Assembly: GCA_002698995.1 (NCBI GenBank)
Contig: PAAX01000012.1
Coordinates: 62,001 to 126,000, forward strand
Reading direction: 5' to 3'
DNA from: Ignavibacteriota bacterium
GTDB taxonomy: Bacteria; Bacteroidota; Ignavibacteria; Ignavibacteriales; Melioribacteraceae
DNA: 64,000 nucleotides
Of the stretch, positions 22,240-31,299 are shown piece after piece; position 1 is the first letter of the stretch, and every line of letters starts with the position of its first letter. The notes under the pieces are model-generated. The model saw nothing but the letters and a program-made list of their open reading frames with translations, did no database searches and had not been told where the DNA came from. The position numbers and the translations under genes are program-made.

Positions 22240-23516
22240 TACTCAAACCATGAAACTATTTCAAATTTACCTGTACCCGGAAATACCGGAGGAATATTCA
22301 ACATAAATCTTTCATCAAAAATTACATGTTTTTTATAACCATTTTTTATATTGCCGCTGCCATCAAGAGTTGCAACAAGTTCTTCTTTTGCTGCAACCAT
22401 TCCACCTCTAACATAAATGGTTCCGCTTGGAGGAATAGTTTTGTCTTCTATTGTAAAGCCGCCCTGTGCACAGAAAATAGAGGCATCTATTCTAACATCT
22501 TTTTGAAAAACGTTTTTGTCAGTTTCAGCAACAACAACATTATTGGTTGCTAAAAGTCCAAGCATATCTTGGCAGCTTTCATTTTTTACATACTTATTTA
22601 ATGCTGCATCATAAACCATTGGTGCATTGCGGTATGTAAGGTTATCAACTAAATATAAATTACCATGACCAACGCCTGAAGCTTCACCTACGGCAACAGT
22701 TACTTTTCCGTTTAATGTTCCGGAAGCATAAATATTTCCTCTTGCAACGTAAACAACCCCATTTGGTGCGAATGTGCTTAACGGCTCTGTTATAGGAGCC
22801 GAATAAGTGCTGCTGTCAGATCCGGTTCCTGTTCTATGTGTTATTGTTCCATCGGCATTAAAAGTAAGCCAAACATCGGTACCATCAAAGTAGGATGAAC
22901 CCCCTTTGTTTACTACTCCATCTACGGCCATACTTTTTTCTTGAGTGAACTGATAATTAACCGGAAGAGGGACATCAATACCCGACTCATACCCGCCATA
23001 GAATTTTGGATCACCGTCGGCAATATTCAAACCTTTTAGACTGGTCACTTTTCCCCAAAAAACCGGATCACCATCAATATTTAATTTTGATTGAGTATGG
23101 AAAGGACCCCATACTGTATCGCCTGTAATAAAATCTTTGGAGCTCATATTGCCGGCATACCAAGCAAACTTAGCATAACTGCTTGGTTGAAGTTTTACAA
23201 TTACTTCATGCTCAATTCCTTCGAATGTACCGCTTGATGTAACTATTTTAAATGCGCTATCGGAAACAACAGACACATTAATTTCTCCTCCGTCAAATGT
23301 TAATCCGGAGATTCCGTCATCCCAGTCCTTATCTTGAAAAATACTTTGAAGAGCTATATTAGCACCACTTACAGCAATATTGTGTGCTTTACCGTTTGCA
23401 AAATAATCAATATTATTTTCAACCGATCTTGTTGAAAGATTCCAGAAGTTTGTCCCGGCAACTATAAAAATTAAACTGAATCCGAGAACTAATAATATTG
23501 ATGCTTTTCCGCCCAT
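22239..23516 (-). CDS. Pseudopilin-operon beta-rich protein (paralogue 2)
   Basis: The 425-residue protein has the same MGGKASILLVLGFSLIF stem and the same conserved landmarks as its downstream paralogue, but lacks the 40-residue ICHIPPG segment; the equivalent position reads NVSVVSDSAFKIVTSSGTF. PMVYDAALNKY and IFCAQGG distinguish it. Stop and start codons overlap by one base with both neighbours, so all members of the operon are translationally coupled. The protein is probably anchored by the N-terminal helix with a large beta domain outside the membrane, like a minor pilin or surface-exposed pseudopilin. I see no catalytic motif. Confidence 0.75.
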   Translation of the reverse strand: MGGKASILLVLGFSLIFIVAGTNFWNLSTRSVENNIDYFANGKAHNIAVSGANIALQSIFQDKDWDDGISGLTFDGGEINVSVVSDSAFKIVTSSGTFEGIEHEVIVKLQPSSYAKFAWYAGNMSSKDFITGDTVWGPFHTQSKLNIDGDPVFWGKVTSLKGLNIADGDPKFYGGYESGIDVPLPVNYQFTQEKSMAVDGVVNKGGSSYFDGTDVWLTFNADGTITHRTGTGSDSSTYSAPITEPLSTFAPNGVVYVARGNIYASGTLNGKVTVAVGEASGVGHGNLYLVDNLTYRNAPMVYDAALNKYVKNESCQDMLGLLATNNVVVAETDKNVFQKDVRIDASIFCAQGGFTIEDKTIPPSGTIYVRGGMVAAKEELVATLDGSGNIKNGYKKHVIFDERFMLNIPPVFPGTGKFEIVSWFE

Positions 23517-24115
23517 TATCTATTCTTTAAATTTCTTGCAGCTAATCTAATTTGACGCCAAAAGGCACTTGAATATTGTTCATCATAAGCTGCGGGATTT
23601 TCGACTGTTATATTAATCTGCATTGTATAAATTTCGCTTGGAACTGTTATTGGAAAGGAAATTTGATTTCCGAGAGCATTATAATAAATCATTTGAAATT
23701 GTGTTACGCCCAAGTTTGTTCCAACAGGAGTTTCGTTATTTATCACTCTGTATAGCATTCTATCTCGTGGATTTGGAGTACCGCTTAACTCACTAATGTT
23801 GCCGGTATAATATTTCATTGTATCAATTACGCCGTCGGAATCAACATCAGTTAAAAATGAAATACTGTTTGAATCTGCCGCAATTATTGATTCAGTTGGA
23901 TCGGGAATCTTTTCCCAGTCTTTACAGAATCCTATTTTTCTAAAATCATGTTCGAGAAGTCTAACAACTTCAACAAGGTTTTGCTGTACCATTAATTCTC
24001 CACCGTAAACATATGTATTCTGAACTGAGGCATCATTTAGCCGCAGAAGAATCATCAAAAGCATTCCGCCGATAATTGTTGAACCTAATATGTCTATTAA
24101 AGTACTAAAACCCAT
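23516..24115 (-). CDS. PilW-like minor pseudopilin
   Basis: The 199-residue product starts MGFSTLIDILGSTIIGGMLL, with a very short G-F leader-like start, an acidic residue near position 8 and a membrane helix, then a soluble beta-rich part with MLYRVINNETPVGTNLGVTQF, QMIYYNALGNQI and a C-terminal segment WRQIRLAARNLKNR. These match the PilW/GspJ style of minor pilin, in which the segment 'RxVxN...xGVxxFxxxYxD' is typical. The leader is shorter than the canonical prepilin peptidase site, so whether PilD processes it is uncertain. It lies between the PilV-like gene and the two larger paralogues. Confidence 0.7.
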   Translation of the reverse strand: MGFSTLIDILGSTIIGGMLLMILLRLNDASVQNTYVYGGELMVQQNLVEVVRLLEHDFRKIGFCKDWEKIPDPTESIIAADSNSISFLTDVDSDGVIDTMKYYTGNISELSGTPNPRDRMLYRVINNETPVGTNLGVTQFQMIYYNALGNQISFPITVPSEIYTMQINITVENPAAYDEQYSSAFWRQIRLAARNLKNR

Positions 24116-24127
24116 TTTTGATAAACC

Positions 24128-24613
24128 TTATCTAAAATAAAAATAACTATAGATGGTTGACATTTCTACGGTATCCTGCATTGACTCGCTTGTAACCTGA
24201 ACTGTAATTTTTTTATGCCATGTTTTTGAACCGGATGCAGTTTCAGGATTTGCGGGATTAATATAATTAACTTTGCAGGCTATCTTAAAAACTGCAGAAG
24301 GAAGAGTTGAATCAATTTTGGTAAAATTATTAAAATCATCAAAATCATTAAAGTCTGGATAAACTTCTCCCGATTCAGGACCAAGTGAACTTAAAGCTGA
24401 AGTTAAAGTAACGGTGTTTGAATCTGTGAAATGATCAAAAGCTTTTCCGTTTGCTTCTTCAATCATAGAAGTTGCAAGAGATACTGCAAGAACACCAAAC
24501 TTACTCTCCATCATAACGGTATTTGTGCTTAAAACTCCGTTATTAACCCTTAAAACAACTAAAGAAAGGAGCATAAGAGCAGCTATTGTAATTAGCATTT
24601 GTCCGGTATTCAT
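24128..24613 (-). CDS. PilV-like minor pseudopilin
   Basis: This first gene of the operon encodes 161 residues with the start MNTGQMLITIAALMLLSLVV, one membrane helix and a soluble part with DFNDFDDFNNFTKIDS, then FKIACKVNYI and KKITVQVTSES. Minor pilins of the PilV/GspI group end with a similar 'V.V......V.L...' strand pair, which is why I place it there. A G-Q pair within the first five residues could act as a processing site, but no glutamate at position +5 follows. The next gene begins 12 bases downstream. A 12-base inverted repeat lies in the promoter region upstream. Confidence 0.62.
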   Translation of the reverse strand: MNTGQMLITIAALMLLSLVVLRVNNGVLSTNTVMMESKFGVLAVSLATSMIEEANGKAFDHFTDSNTVTLTSALSSLGPESGEVYPDFNDFDDFNNFTKIDSTLPSAVFKIACKVNYINPANPETASGSKTWHKKITVQVTSESMQDTVEMSTIYSYFYFR

Positions 24614-24643
24614 TGAACTTACTTCTAATTTTATTATAAAATA

Positions 24644-24703
24644 TATAAATCACTCAACTAAGTCCATTCAAATTTCGTGCTATAGAAAAGAGAGTGATTT
24701 ATA
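24644..24703. promoter_or_regulatory. 12-base inverted repeat in the pseudopilin operon promoter region
   Basis: TATAAATCACTC (24644-24655) and GAGTGATTTATA (24692-24703) are perfect reverse complements, 36 bases apart, in the 153-base spacer before the operon. One arm overlaps a TTATAT-like -10 candidate read on the minus strand, with a TTGAAT-like -35 element 17 bases before it. A two-half-site operator is plausible; the regulator is unknown. Confidence 0.45.
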
Positions 24704-24766
24704 ACATAATCGAATAATTTTAGAGAATTCTTAATAGCTAAATACAAAGTTACCAGTAAAAATTAC

Positions 24767-25900
24767 TTAAAATCCCTTTTTTAAAGCAAAATCGAGATCA
24801 GACTTTATCATAATTTCAATCAATTGATTTAGCTCGGTTTTAGGTTCCCACCCAAGCTTTTCTTTTGCTTTTTTCGGATCACCAATTAGAAGTTCAACTT
24901 CAGTCGGTCTGTAATAACCTGGTGAAACCTCAACAATTACATCCCCTTCTTTTAGATTAATATTTTTGCTGGAAAAATTATTAGCATAATTTGAAGATTT
25001 AAGAAGAGAATCAAATTTTTCAATATCAACTGATTTAATAATTCCGTTTTCGTTTTCTTCTTCACCGTGCCATTCAATATTAACACCCAGATTCATAAAA
25101 CTTTCAGCTACAAAATCTCTAACGGTATTTGTTTTGCCGGTAGCTAAAACAAAATCTTCCGGAGTATCATGCTGTAAAATTCTCCACATTCCTTCACAGT
25201 ATTCCGGTGCATATCCCCAGTCTCTTTTTGCATTTAGATTTCCAAGAGTTAACTTGTCCTGCATTCCCAAAACAATTCTGGTTGCTGCTCTTGTAATTTT
25301 TCTGGTTACAAAAGTTTCTCCTCTTCTTGGTGATTCATGATTAAACAGTATTCCGTTACATGCAAAAATATTATATGCTTCTCTATAATTTACAATAATC
25401 CAATAAGCATAAAGCTTCGCAACTCCATACGGAGAGCGGGGATAAAAAGGAGTAGTTTCTGTTTGAGGAACCTCCTGAACTTTCCCGTAAAGTTCTGATG
25501 TTGAAGCTTGGTAGAATTTTGTCTGCTTGCCAAGACCGGTTTCTCTAATGGCATCTAAAAATCTTAATGTACCAAGGGCATCAACTTGTGCTGTGTAATC
25601 CGGTACTTCAAAAGAGACTTTTACATGAGATTGTGCGGCAAGATTATAAATTTCATCCGGTTCAATTTTTTCCAGCAGTCTGTTTAAGTTGCTTGTATCA
25701 ACAACATCACCATGATGAAGAAATAAAGATTTACCTTGAATATCGGGATTTCTATAAAGATGATCAATTCTCTGTGTATTGAATGAACTGCTTCTTCTAA
25801 TTATACCATGAACTTCGTAACCTTTTTCCAAAAGAATTTCGGTTAGATAACTTCCATCTTGCCCGGTAATACCGGTTATTAGTACTTTCTTTTTTGACAT
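24767..25900 (-). CDS. gmd: GDP-mannose 4,6-dehydratase
   Basis: The product (about 377 residues) has the NADP-binding motif [28 protein letters not shown], the catalytic YxxxK as YGVAK within [15 protein letters not shown], and [12 protein letters not shown]. It converts GDP-mannose to the GDP-4-keto-6-deoxy intermediate, which the product of fcl turns into GDP-L-fucose. I use the ATG at 25900; the upstream TTG at 25912 lacks a good ribosome binding site. The gene is separated from fcl by a second four-helix-bundle gene, an unusual split for a pair that is normally adjacent. Confidence 0.97.
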   Translation of the reverse strand: MSKKKVLITGITGQDGSYLTEILLEKGYEVHGIIRRSSSFNTQRIDHLYRNPDIQGKSLFLHHGDVVDTSNLNRLLEKIEPDEIYNLAAQSHVKVSFEVPDYTAQVDALGTLRFLDAIRETGLGKQTKFYQASTSELYGKVQEVPQTETTPFYPRSPYGVAKLYAYWIIVNYREAYNIFACNGILFNHESPRRGETFVTRKITRAATRIVLGMQDKLTLGNLNAKRDWGYAPEYCEGMWRILQHDTPEDFVLATGKTNTVRDFVAESFMNLGVNIEWHGEEENENGIIKSVDIEKFDSLLKSSNYANNFSSKNINLKEGDVIVEVSPGYYRPTEVELLIGDPKKAKEKLGWEPKTELNQLIEIMIKSDLDFALKKGF

Positions 25901-25913
25901 GTGCAATTCCAAA

Positions 25914-26384
25914 TTAAAAATGAAAAATTAAAAAACAATTTTAAAAATTTAATGTAAGACATAATTATTGAATACTTTTTGATACCCTAGAACTTATAGA
26001 TCCAAGAATTTTTTTTAATTCCTCGGATTCAGAAATTAATAAATCCAACTCTTCAGAGTGAGATGAGACAGCCTTTATAATTTTTAACCAATAATTAGAT
26101 TCTCGCATTTCCTTTAATGAAATTTTTATTTTATTTCTAAAATCCAATTTTGAGGATGCAGCTTGTGCTTCTTCATAATTTGCCCCACTTGATGTTGCGG
26201 ATTTTGTTAATTGGTATTTTATTACATCGTATTCTTTTCCATCTGATAAAGTGCGAGTTAATAATATTACCTTAACAGAAAAATTAAATAGTCTTTGACC
26301 TAATCCCTTATCCATTAAAATTACCAAGTCCTTTTAGATTTAATAATAAACCAAGCATTCAAGTACTTTTTAATTTTTAATTTG
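25914..26384. mobile_element. Candidate intervening-sequence-like element (copy B) between fcl and gmd
   Basis: The four-helix-bundle gene is flanked on the minus strand by ACAAATTAAAAATTAAAAAG just after the fcl stop and by TTTTTAATTTTTCATTTTT just before the gmd start. These are near-exact inverted repeats apart from a short insertion. The design matches copy A at about 8409-8849. Low complexity makes the exact ends uncertain. Confidence 0.35.
25965..26315 (-). CDS. Four-helix bundle protein (23S rRNA intervening-sequence protein family), copy B
   Basis: The 116-residue product shares with copy A the segment TKSATSSGANYEEAQAASS and SLKEMRESNYWLKIIK, so it is the same family but clearly diverged (different spacing residues and C-terminus SISSRVSKSIQ), not a recent duplicate. 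I chose the ATG at 26315; a TTG at 26327 would follow too closely on the AAGGA motif. The protein should be an all-helical oligomer; its role is unknown. It interrupts the fcl-gmd pair in the same orientation as those genes. Confidence 0.87.
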   Translation of the reverse strand: MDKGLGQRLFNFSVKVILLTRTLSDGKEYDVIKYQLTKSATSSGANYEEAQAASSKLDFRNKIKISLKEMRESNYWLKIIKAVSSHSEELDLLISESEELKKILGSISSRVSKSIQ

Positions 26385-27338
26385 TCATTTGTAATTTTCC
26401 AAAAACCATTCGTATGTTTTCTTTATTCCCTCTTCAAGATTTGTTTTATGCTTCCAGCCCAGATTGTTTATTCTACTTACATCCATCAATTTTCTTGGAG
26501 TGCCGTCGGGTTTTGTTGAATCATAAATTATGCTTCCTTCAAATCCAACTATTTTTTTGATTGTATCTGCTAATTCGCTAATTGTAAGATCTTCTCCGGT
26601 TCCAACATTCAATTGAGAAATTTCGAGATCATATAATGATTTTGCCTCAATGTTCTCTAAAGTGAATTTTACTGCTTCCGCTAAATCATCAACAAATAAA
26701 AATTCTCTCTTTGGAGAGCCTGTTCCCCAAATTGTAACGGATTCGGAATCGGAAGTTTTAGCTTCATGAAATTTTCTAATTAATGCCGGGAGAACGTGAG
26801 ATGTCTGCAGATTAAAATTATCATTAAATCCATATAGATTAGTAGGCATTAACGATAGAAAATTTGAGCCATATTGTTTATAATAACTTTCGCAGAGTTT
26901 TATTCCAGCAATTTTTGCAATTGCGTATGGCTCGTTCGTGTATTCTAAATAATCACTTAAAAGATATTCCTCTTTAAGCGGCTGAGGAGCCAGCTTTGGA
27001 TAAATGCATGAGCTTCCTAAAAAGATTACTTTCTTAGCATTATTCAAATGAGAAGCATGAATAAGATTAGCTTCAATCATTAAATTATCATAAAGGAATT
27101 CGGCTCGATATGTATTGTTTGCTAAAATACCGCCAACTTTAGCCGCGGCAATTATTACAACTTCCGGCTTCTCATTTTCAAAAAAACTATTAACTTCAGA
27201 TTGGTTTCTTAAATCCAGTTCTTCTAAAGATTTTGTAACAATATTGTTATAACCGGACTTAGTTAACTCTCTAAAAATAGCAGAACCAACCATTCCATTA
27301 TGTCCCGCTAAATAAATTTTCTTCGAATTCCAGTTCAC
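26385..27338 (-). CDS. fcl: GDP-L-fucose synthase
   Basis: The 317-residue product has the opening [13 protein letters not shown] (Rossmann motif), [16 protein letters not shown], the catalytic YAIAK (Tyr and Lys) and the C-terminal [16 protein letters not shown], all typical of GDP-4-keto-6-deoxy-D-mannose 3,5-epimerase-4-reductase. It uses NADPH to make GDP-L-fucose for surface polysaccharide or glycoprotein synthesis. Gmd is encoded 0.5 kb downstream on the same strand. A SAM methyltransferase gene precedes it by 53 bases, so it may be part of a longer minus-strand unit. Confidence 0.97.
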   Translation of the reverse strand: MNWNSKKIYLAGHNGMVGSAIFRELTKSGYNNIVTKSLEELDLRNQSEVNSFFENEKPEVVIIAAAKVGGILANNTYRAEFLYDNLMIEANLIHASHLNNAKKVIFLGSSCIYPKLAPQPLKEEYLLSDYLEYTNEPYAIAKIAGIKLCESYYKQYGSNFLSLMPTNLYGFNDNFNLQTSHVLPALIRKFHEAKTSDSESVTIWGTGSPKREFLFVDDLAEAVKFTLENIEAKSLYDLEISQLNVGTGEDLTISELADTIKKIVGFEGSIIYDSTKPDGTPRKLMDVSRINNLGWKHKTNLEEGIKKTYEWFLENYK

Positions 27339-27391
27339 AATTCTTCTCTTTTATTTAACACTTAATATAAAAAATCGGTTTATAATTTATT

Positions 27392-27991
27392 TTACTTCTT
27401 TCCAACAAAATTTATAACTGATGCTTCTCCATCGTGCAGTTTTCCTTCTTTCAATCTAATTACTTCCTTTGCTAAAACTATAAAATCCATATCTTGAAAA
27501 TCGGTTACAATTTCTTCTAATGAGTAAAGCAAAGAAATATCTTTTGGTCCACCGCTGTTATATTTTAACTGATCATGATCGTAAGCTTGAAGAATAAGAA
27601 CTCCGCCGGGTTTTAAAGCTTTGTAAATATTTGAATGATAGATTTTCTTTTCATCTTCATCTAAGTGAACAAAAATAGAAACGATACAATCATAAAAATC
27701 TTCACCAAACTCATTTTTTGACATATCAAGAATCTGATGATTAACAATCACATTTTCATTTTCAGCATTTCTTTTATTTTTGTTTATAGCCTCTTCACTG
27801 TAATCAATAGCATAAGTTTTCCATCCGAGTTTAGCCGCGTAAATACTGTTTCTTCCATCGCCATCACCCGGGAATAGAATTTCCCCTTTTTCTAACTTTT
27901 CTATTTGTTCTTTAAAGAACGCGTTTGGTTCTTTCCCATAAACATAGTCTTGTTCTTTGTATCGCTGATTCCATAAGTCTTTCATATACAT
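27392..27991 (-). CDS. Class I SAM-dependent methyltransferase (TehB-like)
   Basis: The 199-residue product has a short N-terminal stretch with LWNQRYKEQDYVYGKEPN, a motif frequent in TehB-like small methyltransferases, then FPGDGDGRNSIYAAKLGW (motif I) and IDYSEEAINKNKR, and a C-terminal GGVLILQAYD. I use the ATG at 27991, which overlaps the TGA of the upstream serine hydrolase gene by one base (TGATG); AAAAGGA lies just before it. Another ATG follows at 27985. TehB itself methylates tellurite and selenium compounds, but most relatives have unknown substrates. Confidence 0.88.
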   Translation of the reverse strand: MYMKDLWNQRYKEQDYVYGKEPNAFFKEQIEKLEKGEILFPGDGDGRNSIYAAKLGWKTYAIDYSEEAINKNKRNAENENVIVNHQILDMSKNEFGEDFYDCIVSIFVHLDEDEKKIYHSNIYKALKPGGVLILQAYDHDQLKYNSGGPKDISLLYSLEEIVTDFQDMDFIVLAKEVIRLKEGKLHDGEASVINFVGKK

Positions 27992-29505
27992 CAATCCTTT
28001 TTGATAAAGTGTAAATTGTAGAAATGAAAATCGGGATTAGGTAGATCAATCTTGAATCCGCTTATCTTCCCTTCTTTGTTAGTTTCAAAAGTAATCATTC
28101 CTTCCGGTAAAAAAGGATCTGCAAACTTGAACGAGAATGTATCAAAGTGCCAGTGATTCAATTCTGCATTAAACAATTCTTTTGCCGGAAGAAGAGTTAA
28201 ATGGAGCTTATCATTTTCAATTTTTATTTCTGCATCACCGTACATTTTATCTGTATAAATTCCCGTAAAACTTTCTATAGTTTGTGACGGTGAAGTTTCT
28301 TTTGCTCTATTTTCTTCAAGCTCTTTTTTTCTTTTTGACTCCCTTTCTTCTTTCCCTTTAAAGTAATTTAATGATCGTTCAAAATAATCTTCATCTTTAA
28401 GATTTCCGGCAAAGAGATCAAAAAGATGATTCATTAAAGGGGGAATCATATATGCTTCATCATTTGTTAAAACTATTATAGAAAGATTATCTTCCGGTAC
28501 TATTGCAAATCTACTTATATAACCAATCAATCCGCCAGAATGATGAATAATTTTTCTTCCGTTTCTATCCTCTAAAAACCAGCCCATTGCAGTGTTGAGA
28601 AAATGTCTTTCATTAATTTTTGATAAATTGCCCACATTAATTGCTTGATAAGAAGATAGTATTCTATCAACAGTTTTTTCTGTTAAGATTACTTTTCCTT
28701 TGTATTTGCCTTTGTTTAACCACATCATTCCCCACTTAAGCATATCGGATGATGTTGAATTTATAGAGGCTGCAGCACCAATATTATCGTAGTTTAGAAA
28801 ATCTAATTTTTCTCTTCCCAAATGAGGATATGCAACATTTGAATTTTCTGTGAATTGTTTTGTAGAAGTATTTGTGCTTGTCATTTCCAAAGGAATAAAA
28901 ATTCTTTCGGTTACAAAATCATCCCAAGATTTTCCGGTAACCTCTTCAATTACTTCTCCTGCTGCAAGAAACATAATGTTCGAATAACCATATTCACTTC
29001 TAAAGCTTTTTTTGAGAGGCATCTCTTTAAATCTTTTTAGAATTTCCTCTCTTGAATAATCTGTTCCGTACCACAGTAAATCACCGTCAAACGTGGAGAA
29101 GCCGGCTCTGTGAGTAAGTAAATCAACAACTCTTAATTCTCTTGTTACATAAGGATCGGAAAGCTGAAACCATGGAATGTAATCAATTACTCTGTCATTC
29201 CAATCAAGCTTTCCCTGATCAACTAAAATTCCTATTGATGCAGCAGTAAAAGCTTTTGAAAGAGATGCAATTCCGAAAAGAGTTTCAGTATCAACCAATT
29301 CATCTGTGTTCCACTCTTTATAACCGTAACCTTTATTAAAGATTATGGTGCTGTCTTTAAGAATTCCAATTGAAAGACCGGACAGCTCAAAATCATTGTA
29401 AATTTTGTTTATGAGAGAATCTAGCTTGTCTGCATTAAATTTTGGTTGAGCATTTAGCGAGCTCAAAAGCAAAGCAAGTAAAACTAATGATTTGAATAAT
29501 CTCAT
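27991..29505 (-). CDS. Exported serine hydrolase (beta-lactamase class C/PBP4 type) with DUF3471-like C-terminus
   Basis: The 504-residue precursor has a signal peptide (MRLFKSLVLLALLLSSLNA), then a class C beta-lactamase fold: S81-L-S-K84 in IASLSKAFT, Y174-S-N in YGYSNIMFLAAGEV, and HHSGG near 320 in the place of the KTG box. The last 100 residues (ESFTGIYTDKMYGDAEI onward) form a small beta domain like DUF3471. Such proteins include D-aminopeptidases, esterases and Pab87-like peptidases, and resistance to beta-lactams should not be assumed. The gene couples to the methyltransferase gene through a TGATG overlap. Confidence 0.9.
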   Translation of the reverse strand: MRLFKSLVLLALLLSSLNAQPKFNADKLDSLINKIYNDFELSGLSIGILKDSTIIFNKGYGYKEWNTDELVDTETLFGIASLSKAFTAASIGILVDQGKLDWNDRVIDYIPWFQLSDPYVTRELRVVDLLTHRAGFSTFDGDLLWYGTDYSREEILKRFKEMPLKKSFRSEYGYSNIMFLAAGEVIEEVTGKSWDDFVTERIFIPLEMTSTNTSTKQFTENSNVAYPHLGREKLDFLNYDNIGAAASINSTSSDMLKWGMMWLNKGKYKGKVILTEKTVDRILSSYQAINVGNLSKINERHFLNTAMGWFLEDRNGRKIIHHSGGLIGYISRFAIVPEDNLSIIVLTNDEAYMIPPLMNHLFDLFAGNLKDEDYFERSLNYFKGKEERESKRKKELEENRAKETSPSQTIESFTGIYTDKMYGDAEIKIENDKLHLTLLPAKELFNAELNHWHFDTFSFKFADPFLPEGMITFETNKEGKISGFKIDLPNPDFHFYNLHFIKKD

Positions 29506-29533
29506 TATTATTCCTTCTTATTTGTCTTAAAAA

Positions 29534-31288
29534 TTATTTACTTCCGAATAAAAGGCGAAAATCTTTTTTCATTCCCTTAAACCAATATTCTTGTGGAATA
29601 ACTTTCCAGTTTCCCGAGGCTTCCGGAGTAACATCTCCTTTCTCTTCAATCCATTTCATCATGTAATATCTTAAGTCGCGCTCTGTTGAATTAATAATTC
29701 TGTTGCTTAATTCATTTTTATTAATCTTAGCCCCATTTGTTAAGTGATTTCCTCCGCCGTTTCCTCTATAAGAATTTAATGCAACTTTATACTTCTTCTT
29801 AAAATTAAATTCATTGCCATCAGCAAATGATTTTATACTAATTCTTTCACCGATAGGTTTAGTTACATCTACTTCGTAAATCAATCCTCCTGCAGAATCA
29901 AAATTGTAAAATCTTTCTTTAAGCTGAGGAGAATTTGTTCTGTTAGAAAATATTAGATTTCCTTTTTCATCTTTTTCAAAAAGTAAAAGATGATCATTCT
30001 CATCTTTCATTTGATTGAACCAGATGCCGTATGAATATTCCAGATAGTCTTTAATTTCCTTTCCAGACAATTCCATTGTGTATAACAGATTTTCATATCG
30101 GTACAGTTTAAACATATCTTTAACAAAAATATCTCCTTCATTTATAGTAGTATTGAATGAAAGAGGTGCGGTAAAAGAAACATCAGCATTTGTAAGTTCA
30201 AGCTGAATTTTATGAATCAAATCGACGAACGCAGAGTTGCCAAAGATAGATTCTTGAGAAGAAATTTCTTTTGTGAATGAGCCAATCTTTCTTGAAACAA
30301 ATTCTTTTGTTTTATTAAAATCATTCTGAAAGATTTTCAAAAATTCTTTATCCGGTTCTTCATCAGATAAATCATATAAATAACCATTAATCGATTTTAC
30401 AACTTTGTCGGTTTCCATTTTTAATGTTACATCGGCAACTGCAATATTTCTTGCTGATGAAGATGGACCAAGAATTTGAACATTATTTCCGTAGTTATTT
30501 GTAATCACAGTATCCCAGCCTTGGTGATCATGTCCGACAAATATCAAATCAAATCCGTTTACTTTTTTAGCTACAAGCTGAGAAGCATTTTCGTTTTTGT
30601 AGGTATGCTCATTTTGATTTCCATAAGTAAAATCAAAGCCGGAATGAAACAGACCAATTACAAAATCTGGTTTTTCTTTTTTGTTTACTTCAATAATCCA
30701 TTTTTGAGCTGATTCAATCATGTCATCAAAGTACATTCCTTCCCAAAGATTTTCGGGAAGCCAATTCGGAACGTGCGGTGTAATTAATCCAATTACTGCA
30801 ATCTTAAACCCGTTTATTTCGATTAGCTTGTAAGGTTCAAAATAAGGCTGTTTGTTTTTAGTTTTTACAGCATTTGCTGCAAGCCAAGGAAAATTTATTT
30901 CACTTCGGAATTTATCATATACTGCATGCCCTGCTTCAATATCATGATTTCCAACAGAAGCGGCATCATATTCCAAAAAGTTCATAACTCTTGCATAAGC
31001 ATGAACAGTTGAAGTATCAATAAAATCGTAATAATAAACAAAGGGAGTTCCCTGCAGAAAATCTCCGTTATCAAAAAGAAACTCGGTGTAAGAAGTATCT
31101 TCTCTTTCCCTTTTTAAATAAGATGATAAATGGGCAAGGGAATAGTCGGTTTCGCGCTCATTTAAAAAATCATAAGGAAATGCCATTCCGTGCACATCGC
31201 TGGTTTCTATAAATTTTAGATTTACCGTCTGCCCAAATATTGATGCACATAAAACCAGCACCCAAATTAGTTGTTTAATTATTTTCAT
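29534..31288 (-). CDS. Periplasmic 5'-nucleotidase/2',3'-cyclic phosphodiesterase
   Basis: The 584-residue precursor has a signal peptide and a metallophosphatase domain with D31 and H33 in TSDVHG, D76 in DNGDFLQG, N114-H115 in VGNHD and the GHDHQGWD site, which match the two-metal centre of the UshA/CpdB group. The C-terminal 5'-nucleotidase domain (from about 335) contains FVDLIHKIQLELTNADVSF, MYKLYRYENLLY-like and GGGNHL segments. The enzyme should release phosphate or nucleosides from nucleotides outside the inner membrane. Which nucleotides it prefers cannot be told. It is followed by the serine hydrolase gene and preceded by the esterase gene. Confidence 0.92.
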   Translation of the reverse strand: MKIIKQLIWVLVLCASIFGQTVNLKFIETSDVHGMAFPYDFLNERETDYSLAHLSSYLKREREDTSYTEFLFDNGDFLQGTPFVYYYDFIDTSTVHAYARVMNFLEYDAASVGNHDIEAGHAVYDKFRSEINFPWLAANAVKTKNKQPYFEPYKLIEINGFKIAVIGLITPHVPNWLPENLWEGMYFDDMIESAQKWIIEVNKKEKPDFVIGLFHSGFDFTYGNQNEHTYKNENASQLVAKKVNGFDLIFVGHDHQGWDTVITNNYGNNVQILGPSSSARNIAVADVTLKMETDKVVKSINGYLYDLSDEEPDKEFLKIFQNDFNKTKEFVSRKIGSFTKEISSQESIFGNSAFVDLIHKIQLELTNADVSFTAPLSFNTTINEGDIFVKDMFKLYRYENLLYTMELSGKEIKDYLEYSYGIWFNQMKDENDHLLLFEKDEKGNLIFSNRTNSPQLKERFYNFDSAGGLIYEVDVTKPIGERISIKSFADGNEFNFKKKYKVALNSYRGNGGGNHLTNGAKINKNELSNRIINSTERDLRYYMMKWIEEKGDVTPEASGNWKVIPQEYWFKGMKKDFRLLFGSK

Positions 31289-31299
31289 TAATTCCTCTA

